A stretch of DNA of 64,000 nt from Rudanella paleaurantiibacter (GCF_009184635.1 NZ_WELI01000002.1:1-64000); one strand, 5' to 3'. Numbered from the stretch's first letter, positions 43,896 to 53,085 are shown. Numbers and translations: made by a program. Notes: generated by a model not told the origin, from the sequence alone.

Positions 43896-45179
43896 TTATT
43901 CCTCCGCCAGCGTCCGCGAGATATTCATGCGGTAAACGCCGAGCGCCGGCAACGCGGCCGCCACCAGCCCGATCAGTACAGCAGCCCCCAGGATGTACCA
44001 TTCCTCGGGTAGAATATTGAAACTGGTCAAGTCATAATGATAGTTGCCCTGCACGTAGCCCGAAATAGCCCAAAGGCTCAGGCGACTTATCAGTAATCCG
44101 GCCACAAAGCCAATCAGAGCCAGCACGAGCCCTTCGAGCAGAAGCATCAGAAACAGTTGCGTGCGGGTAGCCCCCATCGACAGCATCAACGCCATTTCGT
44201 ACCGACGCTCTTTCAGCGAGTTATACAACGACACAAACACACTGATACCGGCCACCAGAATAATTGCCAGTGCCAGATACCGCAGCGTTTCAACACCCAC
44301 ACCCAGCAACTCAAACAACCGGTTTACCTCAATGTTGGGCATAGCCGCCTGTAGTTTCGAGTTGGTGTTGATGCCGCGCGCCAGCATCATACCCATCGGG
44401 TTCCGAAACTTGATGAGCATGCTCGTAATCTCGCGCTCTTCCTCATGGGCCTCCCCTTCTTCGTGGTCGTGGCCTTCATGGTCGTGGTCGTGTTCTTCTT
44501 CCACGGCCGCTCCACCAGCGGTTGCCTCGGCCTCGTGCTCATCGGCGTGTTCTTCGTGCCCGTGTTCGTCATGAATCGACCACACGCTTTCCACCGGGGT
44601 CAGAATCAGCTGATCGGCAACCGTATTGCTGGGATTCAGAATTCCTACCACCTTGTATTTGGCATCCTCGTGGGCCTCACCGGCTTCGTCGAGGCCATGC
44701 GACCCGGCAAACGTATCGCCGATTTTCAGCCCCGTCGCCCCAGCCACACGCGGACCAATAACGCACTCCAGCGGCTGGGCAAACAGCTTACCCTGCCCTA
44801 CTGTGGCCTCGTAGTGATCGAGGTATTGCTTGTCGGTTCCCACAATCCGAAACGAGCGGTAGTTGTCGCCCAGAGCCAACGGAATAGCCGTTTTGATCAT
44901 CGGGTTGCGGGTAAGCCGCTCGGCTTCGGCCAGCGGAATATTGCCCACCGGCGAGTCAATCTGATAAATGCTCGACAGAATCAGTTGCAGCGGGCTTCCT
45001 TTGGCGCCCAGCACCATATCAATTCCCCGGATGTTTTTCCGAAACTGCTCGTCGAGCTGCTTGTTGAGCAGCAGGAGCAACGAAATAATCGCGATGCCGA
45101 GGGTCATGAGCAAACCGCTCAAAAAACTGCTCAGGGGCTTGTCGCGGAGGTTACTCCAACTGATTTTGAAGAGATTCAT
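43896..45179 (-). CDS. FtsX/MacB-type ABC transporter permease with a His-rich loop
   Basis: A 427-residue inner membrane permease. It has one N-terminal helix (about 20-40), a large periplasmic MacB-like domain (41-300) and three C-terminal helices (about 300-420) ending NISRTLAEE, the order of LolCE/MacB-type permeases. Residues 202-250 are an insertion with 11 histidines and many Glu/Asp (HDEHGHEE, EEEHDHDHEGHDHEE), likely able to bind divalent metals. No ATPase gene is adjacent, although this family needs one. It is the last of four close minus-strand genes. Confidence 0.85.
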   Translation of the reverse strand: MNLFKISWSNLRDKPLSSFLSGLLMTLGIAIISLLLLLNKQLDEQFRKNIRGIDMVLGAKGSPLQLILSSIYQIDSPVGNIPLAEAERLTRNPMIKTAIPLALGDNYRSFRIVGTDKQYLDHYEATVGQGKLFAQPLECVIGPRVAGATGLKIGDTFAGSHGLDEAGEAHEDAKYKVVGILNPSNTVADQLILTPVESVWSIHDEHGHEEHADEHEAEATAGGAAVEEEHDHDHEGHDHEEGEAHEEEREITSMLIKFRNPMGMMLARGINTNSKLQAAMPNIEVNRLFELLGVGVETLRYLALAIILVAGISVFVSLYNSLKERRYEMALMLSMGATRTQLFLMLLLEGLVLALIGFVAGLLISRLSLWAISGYVQGNYHYDLTSFNILPEEWYILGAAVLIGLVAAALPALGVYRMNISRTLAEE

Positions 45180-45181
45180 GG

Positions 45182-45613
45182 CTACAAGGATAGTGAAAAA
45201 TGATGGCTGCTGATCCGAAACCGCTTATTCAGGTACAGTCGATGGGCGTCAGCGCGGTCGGGGCCGTGCCCTGAGTCGAGCGAAACGGTTTTACACCCGA
45301 GCTGACGAGCCTGTTCGATCACAAAATCGAGCAAGGCCCCGGCGTACCCATTGCCACGGGCTTCGGGCAACGTGGTCAGGTCATCGATATAAATTGTTCT
45401 GCCCGAAACGAGCAAGGTCAATTGCCGGTAGGTAATTACGGCCGGGGCCGGTGCATCGCCCCCGTCGACAAAGGCCACCGAAAACCGCTCGTGTGCCTGT
45501 TGGTCCTGCAGCGACGCCAGCACGGCTTCAGCCTCCAGCTGAGGGCGCAGGCACAGCAGGGCGGGCAAACAGGCACGGAGGTCGGCTTCGGTTTGGGCAA
45601 TGCGAATGGTCAT
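45182..45613 (-). CDS. GNAT-family N-acetyltransferase
   Basis: A 143-residue single GNAT domain with the acetyl-CoA motif LPEARGNGYAGALL (R-x-x-G-x-G/A) and the preceding strand TIYIDDLTTLP. The last strands (KTVSLDSGHG and HRLYLNKRFRISSHHFSLSL) complete the fold. The target is unknown. The gene sits 12 bases after hemC and 2 bases before the permease, so all are probably on one mRNA. Confidence 0.85.
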   Translation of the reverse strand: MTIRIAQTEADLRACLPALLCLRPQLEAEAVLASLQDQQAHERFSVAFVDGGDAPAPAVITYRQLTLLVSGRTIYIDDLTTLPEARGNGYAGALLDFVIEQARQLGCKTVSLDSGHGPDRADAHRLYLNKRFRISSHHFSLSL

Positions 45614-45625
45614 GGCTGGGCTTGG

Positions 45626-46549
45626 TTACAGATTGGCACGAATACTAAGCAGGATCTCGGCTCCACCCAGCCCCAGAATATGCTCGGCCAGTTGATTGCC
45701 CAACTGCTCGGCTTCGGCGGGTGGCCCCGCGAAGGTTTCGCGGAGTATCTGGGTGCCATCCAGGCTGATGATTCCGCCGGTCAGGCTCACGTTTTGGCCC
45801 GCCCAGGTTGCCAACCCAAACACCGGAATGCTACAACCACCTTCGAGCCGACGCAGGTAAGCCCGCTCGGCTTTCAGGCAGGCTTCGGTAGGTTCGTGGT
45901 TGGTCAGTCGGCGAACGGCCTCCAGCTTGTCGAGGGGTAAGGTATGAGCTGCTTCGATGGCAATGCTCCCCTGCCCCACGGCGGGCGTAAAGTCGGCCAC
46001 AGGCAGGTGTTCGGCAATCAGGTCGTCGTACTGCATCCGGTGCACACCCGCAAAGGCCAGCAGCAGCGCATCGCACTGCCCCTCGTCGAGTTTCCGAAGC
46101 CGGGTTTGAAGGTTTCCGCGCATGTCGACCACTTTGATGTGCGGGCAATAATGGCGGAGCATTGCTACCCGCCGGGTCGACGAGGTACCAATCACAAACG
46201 GTTGCCCACTCGTGAGTGACAGGGCGTTGTTGCGGCTCACCAGTACATCGGCTACCTGCTCGCGCTCCGTAAAGGCGATAATGCCCAGATCAGCCGGCAA
46301 CGACGATTGTAAATCTTTGGCACTGTGAACGGCGATGTCGATGGTACCCGCCCGGAGCTGATCTTCCAGTTCCTGTGTAAATACGCCTTTGCTGCCGATC
46401 TTGGCCAGCGACCGATCCAGAATCTGATCACCTTTGGTTTCGATCAAAACCAGCTCCGACGTAAGCCCTCCGGCCTCCAGTAGTCGTTGAATATGTTCGG
46501 CCTGCCAGAGCGCCAATCGGCTCGCGCGTGTTCCTATTTTAATGTGCAT
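45626..46549 (-). CDS. hemC: Hydroxymethylbilane synthase (porphobilinogen deaminase)
   Basis: A 307-residue cytoplasmic enzyme of haem synthesis that joins four porphobilinogen units. The N-terminus IGTRASRLALWQAEHI, the substrate-site FTQELEDQL and AVHSAKDLQS segments, and Cys239 in LEGGCSIPV, which binds the dipyrromethane cofactor, are all present. The length is standard. It lies between a polysaccharide deacetylase (10 bases upstream) and a GNAT gene, an unusual operon setting since no other hem gene is nearby. Confidence 0.96.
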   Translation of the reverse strand: MHIKIGTRASRLALWQAEHIQRLLEAGGLTSELVLIETKGDQILDRSLAKIGSKGVFTQELEDQLRAGTIDIAVHSAKDLQSSLPADLGIIAFTEREQVADVLVSRNNALSLTSGQPFVIGTSSTRRVAMLRHYCPHIKVVDMRGNLQTRLRKLDEGQCDALLLAFAGVHRMQYDDLIAEHLPVADFTPAVGQGSIAIEAAHTLPLDKLEAVRRLTNHEPTEACLKAERAYLRRLEGGCSIPVFGLATWAGQNVSLTGGIISLDGTQILRETFAGPPAEAEQLGNQLAEHILGLGGAEILLSIRANL

Positions 46550-46559
46550 GATGTCTGTT

Positions 46560-47336
46560 TTATACCAGTTTACCCCATTTCACCTTCCGCCGAAACCGGG
46601 CAAACGATTCGGAACCGCGTACGTCGATCCGGTTCAGCTCGTAGAGGTCGCGCAGGGGCAACGGGTTAATCCGGTTTCCAATCCGAAACGCCAGTTTAAT
46701 CCCCAGCCGCGCCATTGTTTCCCGCATCAGCTGCCGGTCGGCCGGATTTTTGGGCCGACCGCCGTACGAATACGAAAACGCTGGTGCCATCGGCAAACCC
46801 ATCCGGTTGGCTTCAACATGGCTCTGCTCCAGATCGGCACGGATACGCGCACCTGTTTCGTTTTTGAAGTTCAGATGCTCGTGCGTATGGTACGCCAGGG
46901 CTATGCCCGCTTCGCTTAAACCTTTGAGCTGTTCGACGGTCAAAAGAGCGTCGGAACCTTCATCCCAGACGTTGGTTTTCCCGACGTAGGCGGTGGGCAC
47001 AAAAATAGTAGCTGGCACAGACAGTTCGTGCAGAATCGGCACGGCGTAGGTCAGGTTATTTTCGTATCCATCATCGAAGGTGAGTAGCACGGCCCGGCGC
47101 GGCAGGGCCGTAGCGGGGGTAGCAACGGAGCCGAGCACCTGGTTCAGCGTTACAAACTGGTAACCCGACGTTTGCAGGTAAGTGATGTGCTGACGCAGTT
47201 GTTCGGTCGTCACGGTAAGCGAGCCAGGCGTGAGCGGGTCAACTTTATGGTACATCAAAACCCGCAGGCTGGGGCGGTGGCTGTGGAAGTTTAACCACAG
47301 AAGCACCCCAAAAAGCAACACGATAAAAATCCACAC
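46560..47336 (-). CDS. Polysaccharide deacetylase (NodB-domain protein)
   Basis: A 258-residue protein with one N-terminal membrane helix (1-17) and a NodB-type CE4 domain. The first catalytic motif is LLTFDDGYENN, with both aspartates of the TFDDG site, and a histidine follows in the AYHTHEHLNF region. The active site would face the periplasm. CE4 enzymes remove N-acetyl groups from GlcNAc-containing polymers, such as peptidoglycan or exopolysaccharide; the substrate here is open. It is first in the run of four minus-strand genes. Confidence 0.88.
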   Translation of the reverse strand: MWIFIVLLFGVLLWLNFHSHRPSLRVLMYHKVDPLTPGSLTVTTEQLRQHITYLQTSGYQFVTLNQVLGSVATPATALPRRAVLLTFDDGYENNLTYAVPILHELSVPATIFVPTAYVGKTNVWDEGSDALLTVEQLKGLSEAGIALAYHTHEHLNFKNETGARIRADLEQSHVEANRMGLPMAPAFSYSYGGRPKNPADRQLMRETMARLGIKLAFRIGNRINPLPLRDLYELNRIDVRGSESFARFRRKVKWGKLV

Positions 47337-47497
47337 AGTACAGTTACGCGTAAGTTATAGTACAAGAAACGGTTAAAAATACGCCAAAACGGCCGAAAAA
47401 GGCTTTTTGAGCTAAAAAAGTCGGACAGCTTGTCGCTCTTTGAGCGAAGGCACGATAGTTGAATAATACTCTTTCGAACAGTAAACAACACATACCG

Positions 47498-47920
47498 ATG
47501 AGAGCGATAGACAATGTGTTCAGCGGAACGGGAGGTCAGATTGACCTTCTCAATACGCTCTACGGCGGTTCGAGCATGACGACGATGAACGTGGACCGGG
47601 AAGACGACCGGTTGGTCATTACGTTGTCGGCCCCTGGCGTCAGTGCCACTTCTTTCAATGTTCTGATTGAAGGCAATAAACTGGTTTTGTACACACTGCT
47701 CGTTGGCGAATCGGCCCGGCAGGACTACGATATTCTTGATCCCGACGCGCAACCACAGCGTTTGGCTGTGCCGATGTTCCTGCGGGTGCTGGATATTCCC
47801 ACGTTTGTGGATGCAGAGCAAATTGAGGCCGTGCATGAAGACGGCCGGGTGATGGTGTACCTGCCGCTCAACAGCGAAGATCAGTTGCACCGTCGGATCG
47901 ACATCAAAGATCTTTTTTAA
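47498..47920 (+). CDS. Hsp20/alpha-crystallin-like small protein
   Basis: A 140-residue cytoplasmic protein resembling small heat-shock chaperones. The alpha-crystallin domain (about 30-120) includes TTMNVDREDDRLVITLSAPGV and SFNVLIEGNKLVLYT, followed by DIPTFVDAEQIEAVHEDGRVMVYLP, the usual last strands. It lacks the usual C-terminal I-x-I motif, ending instead RRIDIKDLF. ATG 47498 was chosen over a TTG 39 bases earlier. There is no classical heat-shock promoter in view. Small Hsp20 proteins protect folding under stress, but the altered ends leave some doubt. Confidence 0.75.
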   Translation: MRAIDNVFSGTGGQIDLLNTLYGGSSMTTMNVDREDDRLVITLSAPGVSATSFNVLIEGNKLVLYTLLVGESARQDYDILDPDAQPQRLAVPMFLRVLDIPTFVDAEQIEAVHEDGRVMVYLPLNSEDQLHRRIDIKDLF

Positions 47921-48025
47921 GGCGTTTGTGGGCGCTTAGCTGCTGTCATGGGTCGTGTGCGGTATATGTTTCCCCATTCTCCTCACAACTACCTCCGACT
48001 CCCGCCGAGCCCTACTCGGGACTAC

Positions 48026-48844
48026 CTAATGGGTCCTGTTTTCATACATGCGTACAGGTCGTTCCTCCGGGGACGGCCTTTTTTGTTGAAGCTCGTGCAG
48101 CTTGGCGTATTTCACCACCGGGTACATGGCCGAAAACAACGACCACACAAAACCTGGGTACCCGTTGAGTATGTTCTTTTTCAGCAGGTATTCTTTCAGG
48201 AACGTTAGCGGCAACCGAAATACGACCTGAGCCGTGGAGGCTTTGCGGCCTCGCCGGTCGAGCTCACGAGCGCCCGCCGTGGTGTAGCGGTTCAGCTTTT
48301 CGAAGTACTCGTGCATCGACCCGTAGCTGTCGTGTAGCATATGGTCTTTCAGCGTAAGCACCCGCCCCCCGCTTAACTCCACATCCTCGTGCACATGACT
48401 CAGATTATACGTACCAAACGTCCGGTTAAACAACCGAAGGTGCGGCATCTTGTACTCACTACCGTAGCGCATGAGTCGCTCCATAAAAATAAGCGAAATC
48501 GGTACGTTGTAACCCACTACCCCTTCTTCACGGCCTACCCGGTTCTGGATTTCGGCCCGTAGCTCGGGGGTCACTACTTCATCGGCGTCAACCACGAGCA
48601 CCCAATCGTGCACGGCCTGCGCCACCGCGAAACGTTTCTGGGGACCAAACCCATCGAAGTCGCGATGCAACACCCGGGCACCCCGTTCGCGGGCGATCTG
48701 AAGGGTGCTATCGGTACTGCCCGAATCAACTACCACAATCTCAGCGCACCATTGCAGGGCATCGAGAACGGAGCCCAGCAAACGCTCGGAATTGAGGGTG
48801 ATCAGAACGGCACTAATCGGCGTCGCCACAGAGGGTGTATTCAT
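48026..48844 (-). CDS. Family 2 glycosyltransferase
   Basis: A 272-residue GT-A protein, with the nucleotide-sugar-binding motif around ISAVLITLNSERLL (10-23), the DXD-type WVLVVDADEVV (82-92) and the acceptor region of WaaE/KdtX-type transferases (DFDGFGPQKRFAVAQA, SYGSMHEYFEKLNRY). It is likely involved in lipopolysaccharide or other surface glycan assembly at the inner membrane; the sugar is unknown. Its promoter region carries a 23-base palindrome (48874-48896). Confidence 0.88.
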   Translation of the reverse strand: MNTPSVATPISAVLITLNSERLLGSVLDALQWCAEIVVVDSGSTDSTLQIARERGARVLHRDFDGFGPQKRFAVAQAVHDWVLVVDADEVVTPELRAEIQNRVGREEGVVGYNVPISLIFMERLMRYGSEYKMPHLRLFNRTFGTYNLSHVHEDVELSGGRVLTLKDHMLHDSYGSMHEYFEKLNRYTTAGARELDRRGRKASTAQVVFRLPLTFLKEYLLKKNILNGYPGFVWSLFSAMYPVVKYAKLHELQQKRPSPEERPVRMYENRTH

Positions 48845-48848
48845 ACCG

Positions 48849-48856
48849 CAAAAATA
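48849..48856 (-). promoter_or_regulatory. Candidate -7 box for the glycosyltransferase gene
   Basis: On the minus strand TATTTTTG (48856-48849) matches TAnnTTTG, only 4 bases before the ATG at 48844. Its -33 region falls at about 48876-48880, inside the palindrome 48874-48896. The leader would be very short. Confidence 0.45.
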
Positions 48857-48873
48857 GAATGCTTAAGTAAAAG

Positions 48874-48896
48874 TGTATAGTGCTAAGCACTATACA
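48874..48896. promoter_or_regulatory. 23-base palindromic operator candidate
   Basis: TGTATAGTGCT (48874-48884) and AGCACTATACA (48886-48896) are perfect reverse complements around a single central base. The symmetry and length suit a dimeric repressor. It overlaps the -33 region of the glycosyltransferase promoter. It does not resemble the usual NrdR box pair. Confidence 0.7.
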
Positions 48897-49046
48897 TAAT
48901 CATAATTAATTGAAAATCAATCTCAATCAAAAATCTTTTGGACTATTCTAAGAGGTACCCCTCTATCAAAAAAGGCAATTGCCTGATTCCGTTCGGGTTA
49001 GTAAAATGGGGTTCTGCACACCCACATAAAGTAAAGTTTTTGCGGG

Positions 49047-49076
49047 TTGATCGTCTTCCCGAAACGGTTAACTTTG
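49047..49076 (+). promoter_or_regulatory. Promoter for nrdB
   Basis: TTG (49047-49049), a 19-base spacer and TAACTTTG (49069-49076) match the Bacteroidota promoter well. It lies about 80 bases before the ATG at 49158 and overlaps the upstream frame extension, which is therefore rejected. Confidence 0.7.
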
Positions 49077-49157
49077 GGAACAATACGACTTGAACAGGAA
49101 CTTCCGGCTACCCGCCGGTTACCTTATTCATCACGCCTTAAAACGATATACGCCCCC

Positions 49158-50201
49158 ATGGCAGAGTTAACCGCAATTGAGCCAATTTTAGAAGAAGACA
49201 AGGGCCGCTTTGTACTTTTTCCGATCAAACACTGGGACATTTGGGAGTTTTACAAAACCCACGAGGCTTCATTCTGGACCGCTGAGGAAATCGACCTTGG
49301 TCAGGATCTGAAAGACTGGGCTAATCTTAACGACAACGAACGCCATTTTATCTCACACGTACTGGCCTTTTTTGCCGCCAGCGACGGAATCGTGAACGAA
49401 AACCTGGCCGTTAACTTCCTGTCGGAGGTGCAGTATGCCGAAGCCAAGTGTTTCTACGGTTTCCAGATCATGATGGAGAACATCCACTCGGAAACCTACT
49501 CCCTGCTGATCGACACGTACATTAAGGATGCTGCGGAGAAAGACCGGTTGCTCAACGCCATCGATACGATTCCGTGCGTGCAGAAAAAGGCCGAGTGGGC
49601 ACTGCGCTGGATCAGCAACGGTTCGTTTGCGGAGCGGATTATTGCCTTCGCAGCTGTAGAAGGTATTTTCTTCTCGGGTTCATTCTGCTCGATTTTCTGG
49701 CTCAAGAAGCGGGGCCTCATGCCGGGTCTGTCGTTCTCCAACGAGCTTATCTCGCGCGACGAAGGCTTACACCGCGATTTTGCCTGTCTGCTTTATACAG
49801 ACCACATTCAGCACAAACTGCCCGAAGAGCAGGTGTACACCATCATTAAGGATGCCGTCGCGATTGAGCAGGAATTCGTAACCGATGCACTGCCGGTATC
49901 GTTGATCGGTATGAACGCCGACCTGATGAATCAGTACATCGAGTTTGTCGCCGATCACCTGCTGGTTTCGCTTGGGCTGCGCAAGGTGTACAACGTATCG
50001 AATCCGTTCGATTTCATGGATATGATTTCGCTGCAAGGCAAAACTAACTTCTTCGAGAAGCGGGTTGGCGAATATCAGCGGGGCGAGGTAATGGCTAAAT
50101 TCCGGGCCATGAAAGCCAAGGCGACTCAACCCGAAGCTGGCGAAGCCGCCCCGGTTGAAGTAGTTGAAGAAAAGAAATTCTCTATGGAAGAAGATTTTTA
50201 A
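49158..50201 (+). CDS. nrdB: Class Ia ribonucleotide reductase, small subunit
   Basis: A 347-residue protein that houses the di-iron tyrosyl radical cofactor used by NrdA to reduce ribonucleotides. Likely iron ligands are Asp46 (EEIDL), Glu107 and His110 (MENIHSETY), Glu168 (VEGIFFSG), Glu202 and His205 (RDEGLHRDF). The probable radical Tyr100 lies in FYGFQ. The C-terminal acidic tail MEEDF is of the kind that binds the large subunit. The sequence is closer in form to eukaryotic R2 than to E. coli NrdB. nrdA is not adjacent in this window. Confidence 0.95.
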   Translation: MAELTAIEPILEEDKGRFVLFPIKHWDIWEFYKTHEASFWTAEEIDLGQDLKDWANLNDNERHFISHVLAFFAASDGIVNENLAVNFLSEVQYAEAKCFYGFQIMMENIHSETYSLLIDTYIKDAAEKDRLLNAIDTIPCVQKKAEWALRWISNGSFAERIIAFAAVEGIFFSGSFCSIFWLKKRGLMPGLSFSNELISRDEGLHRDFACLLYTDHIQHKLPEEQVYTIIKDAVAIEQEFVTDALPVSLIGMNADLMNQYIEFVADHLLVSLGLRKVYNVSNPFDFMDMISLQGKTNFFEKRVGEYQRGEVMAKFRAMKAKATQPEAGEAAPVEVVEEKKFSMEEDF

Positions 50202-50407
50202 GTGGCTTGCTCGACCCCAATAGCATCGAATTAGCCATTGCTTGATATCACCTAAACCCTTGTGGGCCGAAGCCAATCTGGCTTCGGCTTCTTTTATGCC
50301 TTTACAGGCAAAATCTGTTTGGATAGTGCAGCTCGGCCCACCGACGGAAAACCCCGAAAAACGTATAACTTGCCCTCAGCAAGTCATTTACCCTTATCCT
50401 CTCGTGT

Positions 50408-52459
50408 ATGTCCGACTTTAAACCCTTTATCTCCGATAACGAATCACCGGCTGAGTTTACGCTCAAAGCCATTATCACAGGTGCCCTTTTTGGCGTCTTG
50501 TTCGGGGCCGCCACCGTTTATCTGTCGCTCAAAGCCGGTTTGTCGGTATCGGCTTCGATTCCGATTGCCGTGCTGGCCATTTCGTTTGGCCGCCGGTTTC
50601 TGAACACGACGATTCTCGAAAACAACATTATCCAGACCACCGGCTCAGCGGGCGAGAGTATTGCCTCCGGAGTGGTATTTACCCTGCCGGGCTTTCTGTT
50701 TCTAACCGGGGGCGTAGGAGCCGATTTTTTTAATTACTGGACCATTCTGACCCTGGCCATCCTGGGCGGCCTGGTTGGTACATTAATGATGATTCCGCTC
50801 CGCCGGTCGCTCATTGTGCAGGAACATGGTACCCTTCCCTACCCCGAGGGCACGGCTTGCGCGTCGGTACTGATAGCGGGCGAGCGCGGGGGCGACTTTG
50901 CCAAAACGGCCTATCAGGGTCTGGGCATAGCTCTGGTGTATGCCTTGCTGCAAAAAGTACTGCACCTGATTGCCGAAGTACCCGTATGGGCGACCAAACA
51001 GACCAACCGCTATTTCCCGTCGGCGCAGGTCTCGGGCGAAATCACCCCCGAATACCTCGGCGTGGGGTACATTATCGGCTTCCGCATTTCGGCCGTACTG
51101 GTGGGCGGGGGTATTCTGGCCTGGCTGGGTCTTATTCCGCTGCTGGCATCGCTGGTGCCGGGCGAAGTCATTGCCGCACAACTCATCAAGCTGGGTTACC
51201 TCACCGATCTGCAAACGGCGGGCGGGCCCGGCGGGTGGAATCCGCAAACCAAAACCTTTACCGATACGGCCGCGGCTATTTACCGGGCCTACATCCGGCA
51301 GATTGGAGCCGGGGCCGTAACCGCCGGCGGGTTCATGACCCTTATCAAAACCATCCCAACCATTATTTCGTCGTTTCGGTCCAGCTTCGGTGGGGGTACT
51401 TCCCTTGCTTTAGGGACAGGGGAAGGGGGCACCCGCCGAACTGAGCAGGATTTAAGCATCAAAATCGTGGTGTTCGGAAGCCTCGCTCTGGTGGCCCTGA
51501 TGCTCATTTTACCCCAGATCCCCGGCGATTCGCTGCTGACCAAGCTGCTCATCGGCGTACTGGTAGTGGTGTTCGGCTTCTTTTTTGTGACCGTAGCCAG
51601 CCGAATTGTTGGCTTAATCGGGTCGTCGTCGTCGCCGGTTTCGGGCATGACCATTGCCACCATCATGGGCACCTCACTTGTTTTCATTGCCTTCGGGCTC
51701 ACGGGACAAGCCTACGAGCCCGCCGTACTCGTAGTGGGGGGTATGATCTGCGTGGCGGCTGCTACGGCCGGGGCCACCTCTCAGGACCTTAAAACAGGGT
51801 ACATTGTCGGGGCAACACCCAAGTATCAGCAAATAGCCCTGTTTATCGGGGTTATTGTTTCGTCGCTGGTGATTGGAGCTACAGTTAAAGTCCTCGATAC
51901 ACCCACCCCCGATCTGGTGGCGCAGGGCATCAATCATGCTATTGGTTCCGACAAGTTTCCGGCCCCGCAAGGCACCCTGATGGCTACCCTCATCAAAGGA
52001 TTGCTCTCGTTCAACCTCGACTGGCAGTTTGTGTTGGTGGGCGCGTTTTTGGCCTTTGTATTCGAGCTGGTTGGGGTGAGCGCCCTGGCTTTTGCGGTTG
52101 GTCTGTACCTGCCGCTCTCCACTACCCTCCCCATTTTTGCAGGTGGGCTTGTTAAGGCTTTCACCGACTGGAACAACCGGCGCCGGAACCAGGGCGCAGC
52201 AGATCATAACGACGAACCGGAAGACCTCGGTAAAGGCAACCTGTTTGCCACCGGCCTTGTAGCGGGTGGCGCCCTTGCGGGGGTGGCAGTAGCGCTGTTA
52301 TCGGTCAACGAAACCGTGTATAATGTGCTGGCGGGCCTATCGCTCGAACCGGCGCTGGCCGAAACGCTCGGCGAAGGTGGCTATATGCTCTTGGGGGCGC
52401 TGGCTTTTGCAGGACTGGCCGTGGTGCTGGGCCGGGTTGCAGGTCAACGACACACCTAA
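50408..52459 (+). CDS. OPT-family oligopeptide transporter
   Basis: A 683-residue inner membrane protein with about 15 hydrophobic segments, a member of the oligopeptide transporter family. Family marks are AGLSVSASIPIAVLAI, NNIIQTTGSAGESIASGVVFTLPG and the LPYPEGTAC region. A loop near residues 600-620 is charged (NRRRNQGAADHNDEPEDLG). Bacterial OPT proteins import small peptides or metal chelates; the substrate here is unknown. There is no partner gene. Confidence 0.88.
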   Translation: MSDFKPFISDNESPAEFTLKAIITGALFGVLFGAATVYLSLKAGLSVSASIPIAVLAISFGRRFLNTTILENNIIQTTGSAGESIASGVVFTLPGFLFLTGGVGADFFNYWTILTLAILGGLVGTLMMIPLRRSLIVQEHGTLPYPEGTACASVLIAGERGGDFAKTAYQGLGIALVYALLQKVLHLIAEVPVWATKQTNRYFPSAQVSGEITPEYLGVGYIIGFRISAVLVGGGILAWLGLIPLLASLVPGEVIAAQLIKLGYLTDLQTAGGPGGWNPQTKTFTDTAAAIYRAYIRQIGAGAVTAGGFMTLIKTIPTIISSFRSSFGGGTSLALGTGEGGTRRTEQDLSIKIVVFGSLALVALMLILPQIPGDSLLTKLLIGVLVVVFGFFFVTVASRIVGLIGSSSSPVSGMTIATIMGTSLVFIAFGLTGQAYEPAVLVVGGMICVAAATAGATSQDLKTGYIVGATPKYQQIALFIGVIVSSLVIGATVKVLDTPTPDLVAQGINHAIGSDKFPAPQGTLMATLIKGLLSFNLDWQFVLVGAFLAFVFELVGVSALAFAVGLYLPLSTTLPIFAGGLVKAFTDWNNRRRNQGAADHNDEPEDLGKGNLFATGLVAGGALAGVAVALLSVNETVYNVLAGLSLEPALAETLGEGGYMLLGALAFAGLAVVLGRVAGQRHT

Positions 52460-52536
52460 ACAGGCCAACAGAATCAGATGGGGCTGGTGCGTGGCACCAG
52501 CCCCTTTTATGGTATCGTCAAAAACTCCTTTCGGCT

Positions 52537-53085
52537 ATGCTCCAGACTCTATCTGCTTTTTTGTACCGGACTGCCTCTCGCAAAACCCTTTGGCTGGCTA
52601 CCCTGCTCTACCTCCCTTTTCCGACCTTATTTTTCAGGAATCTGGAAGAGAAAATGAATAAACTGGCCGGTCAGCCCATTGGTCCCATTGACCTTTTGTT
52701 TGGCTATAACCCCGACCGAATCATGCAGATGGTGGCCGCTTACGGACCCGAGGGACGCGCGATCTATGCTCAGGGGGAGCTAACCATCGATCTGATTTAC
52801 CCGATTGTTTACACGTTTTTATTGGCTACGGTGCTATCTCTGCTTTTCCGAAAACGGCCGTATGCACCTTTCGCTCAGGTCAATTTGCTGCCCCTGAGTG
52901 TTCTGTTTTTTGACTTTTGCGAAAACGCCTGCATTGTGTACTTGCTCAAGAGCTACCCAGCTACCTCGCCGACCGTTGCTGCCCTGTGTTCAGTTCTGAC
53001 AACCCTGAAATGGCTGGCTGCGGCTGCGGTGCTGGGCCTCATCGTCTATGGCGTCATTCGGCGGGCAACCGGACGCGGGCGATAA
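52537..53085 (+). CDS. Small membrane protein of unknown function
   Basis: A 182-residue protein with about four hydrophobic segments (near 17-34, 84-104, 115-135 and 155-173) and a basic C-terminal tail (RRATGRGR). It has no recognisable enzymatic motif. The gene starts 77 bases after the OPT gene on the same strand and may share its transcript. I do not recognise the family. Confidence 0.7.
   Translation: MLQTLSAFLYRTASRKTLWLATLLYLPFPTLFFRNLEEKMNKLAGQPIGPIDLLFGYNPDRIMQMVAAYGPEGRAIYAQGELTIDLIYPIVYTFLLATVLSLLFRKRPYAPFAQVNLLPLSVLFFDFCENACIVYLLKSYPATSPTVAALCSVLTTLKWLAAAAVLGLIVYGVIRRATGRGR

Larger units (their letters stand above)
48845..49157. other. Divergent regulatory region between the glycosyltransferase and nrdB
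   Basis: About 310 bases with a 23-base palindrome, a glycosyltransferase -7 box (48849-48856) and the nrdB promoter (49047-49076). The middle is AT-rich and shows no gene. Confidence 0.6.

Noticed and set aside
44445-45203. 252-codon plus-strand frame opposite the permease
   Set aside because: It is a shadow of a GC-rich gene in an antisense frame; the permease has recognisable helices and His-rich loop.
49047-49157. Upstream extension of nrdB from an earlier start
   Set aside because: The stretch contains a good TTG-19-TAACTTTG promoter, and the added residues do not fit the family N-terminus.
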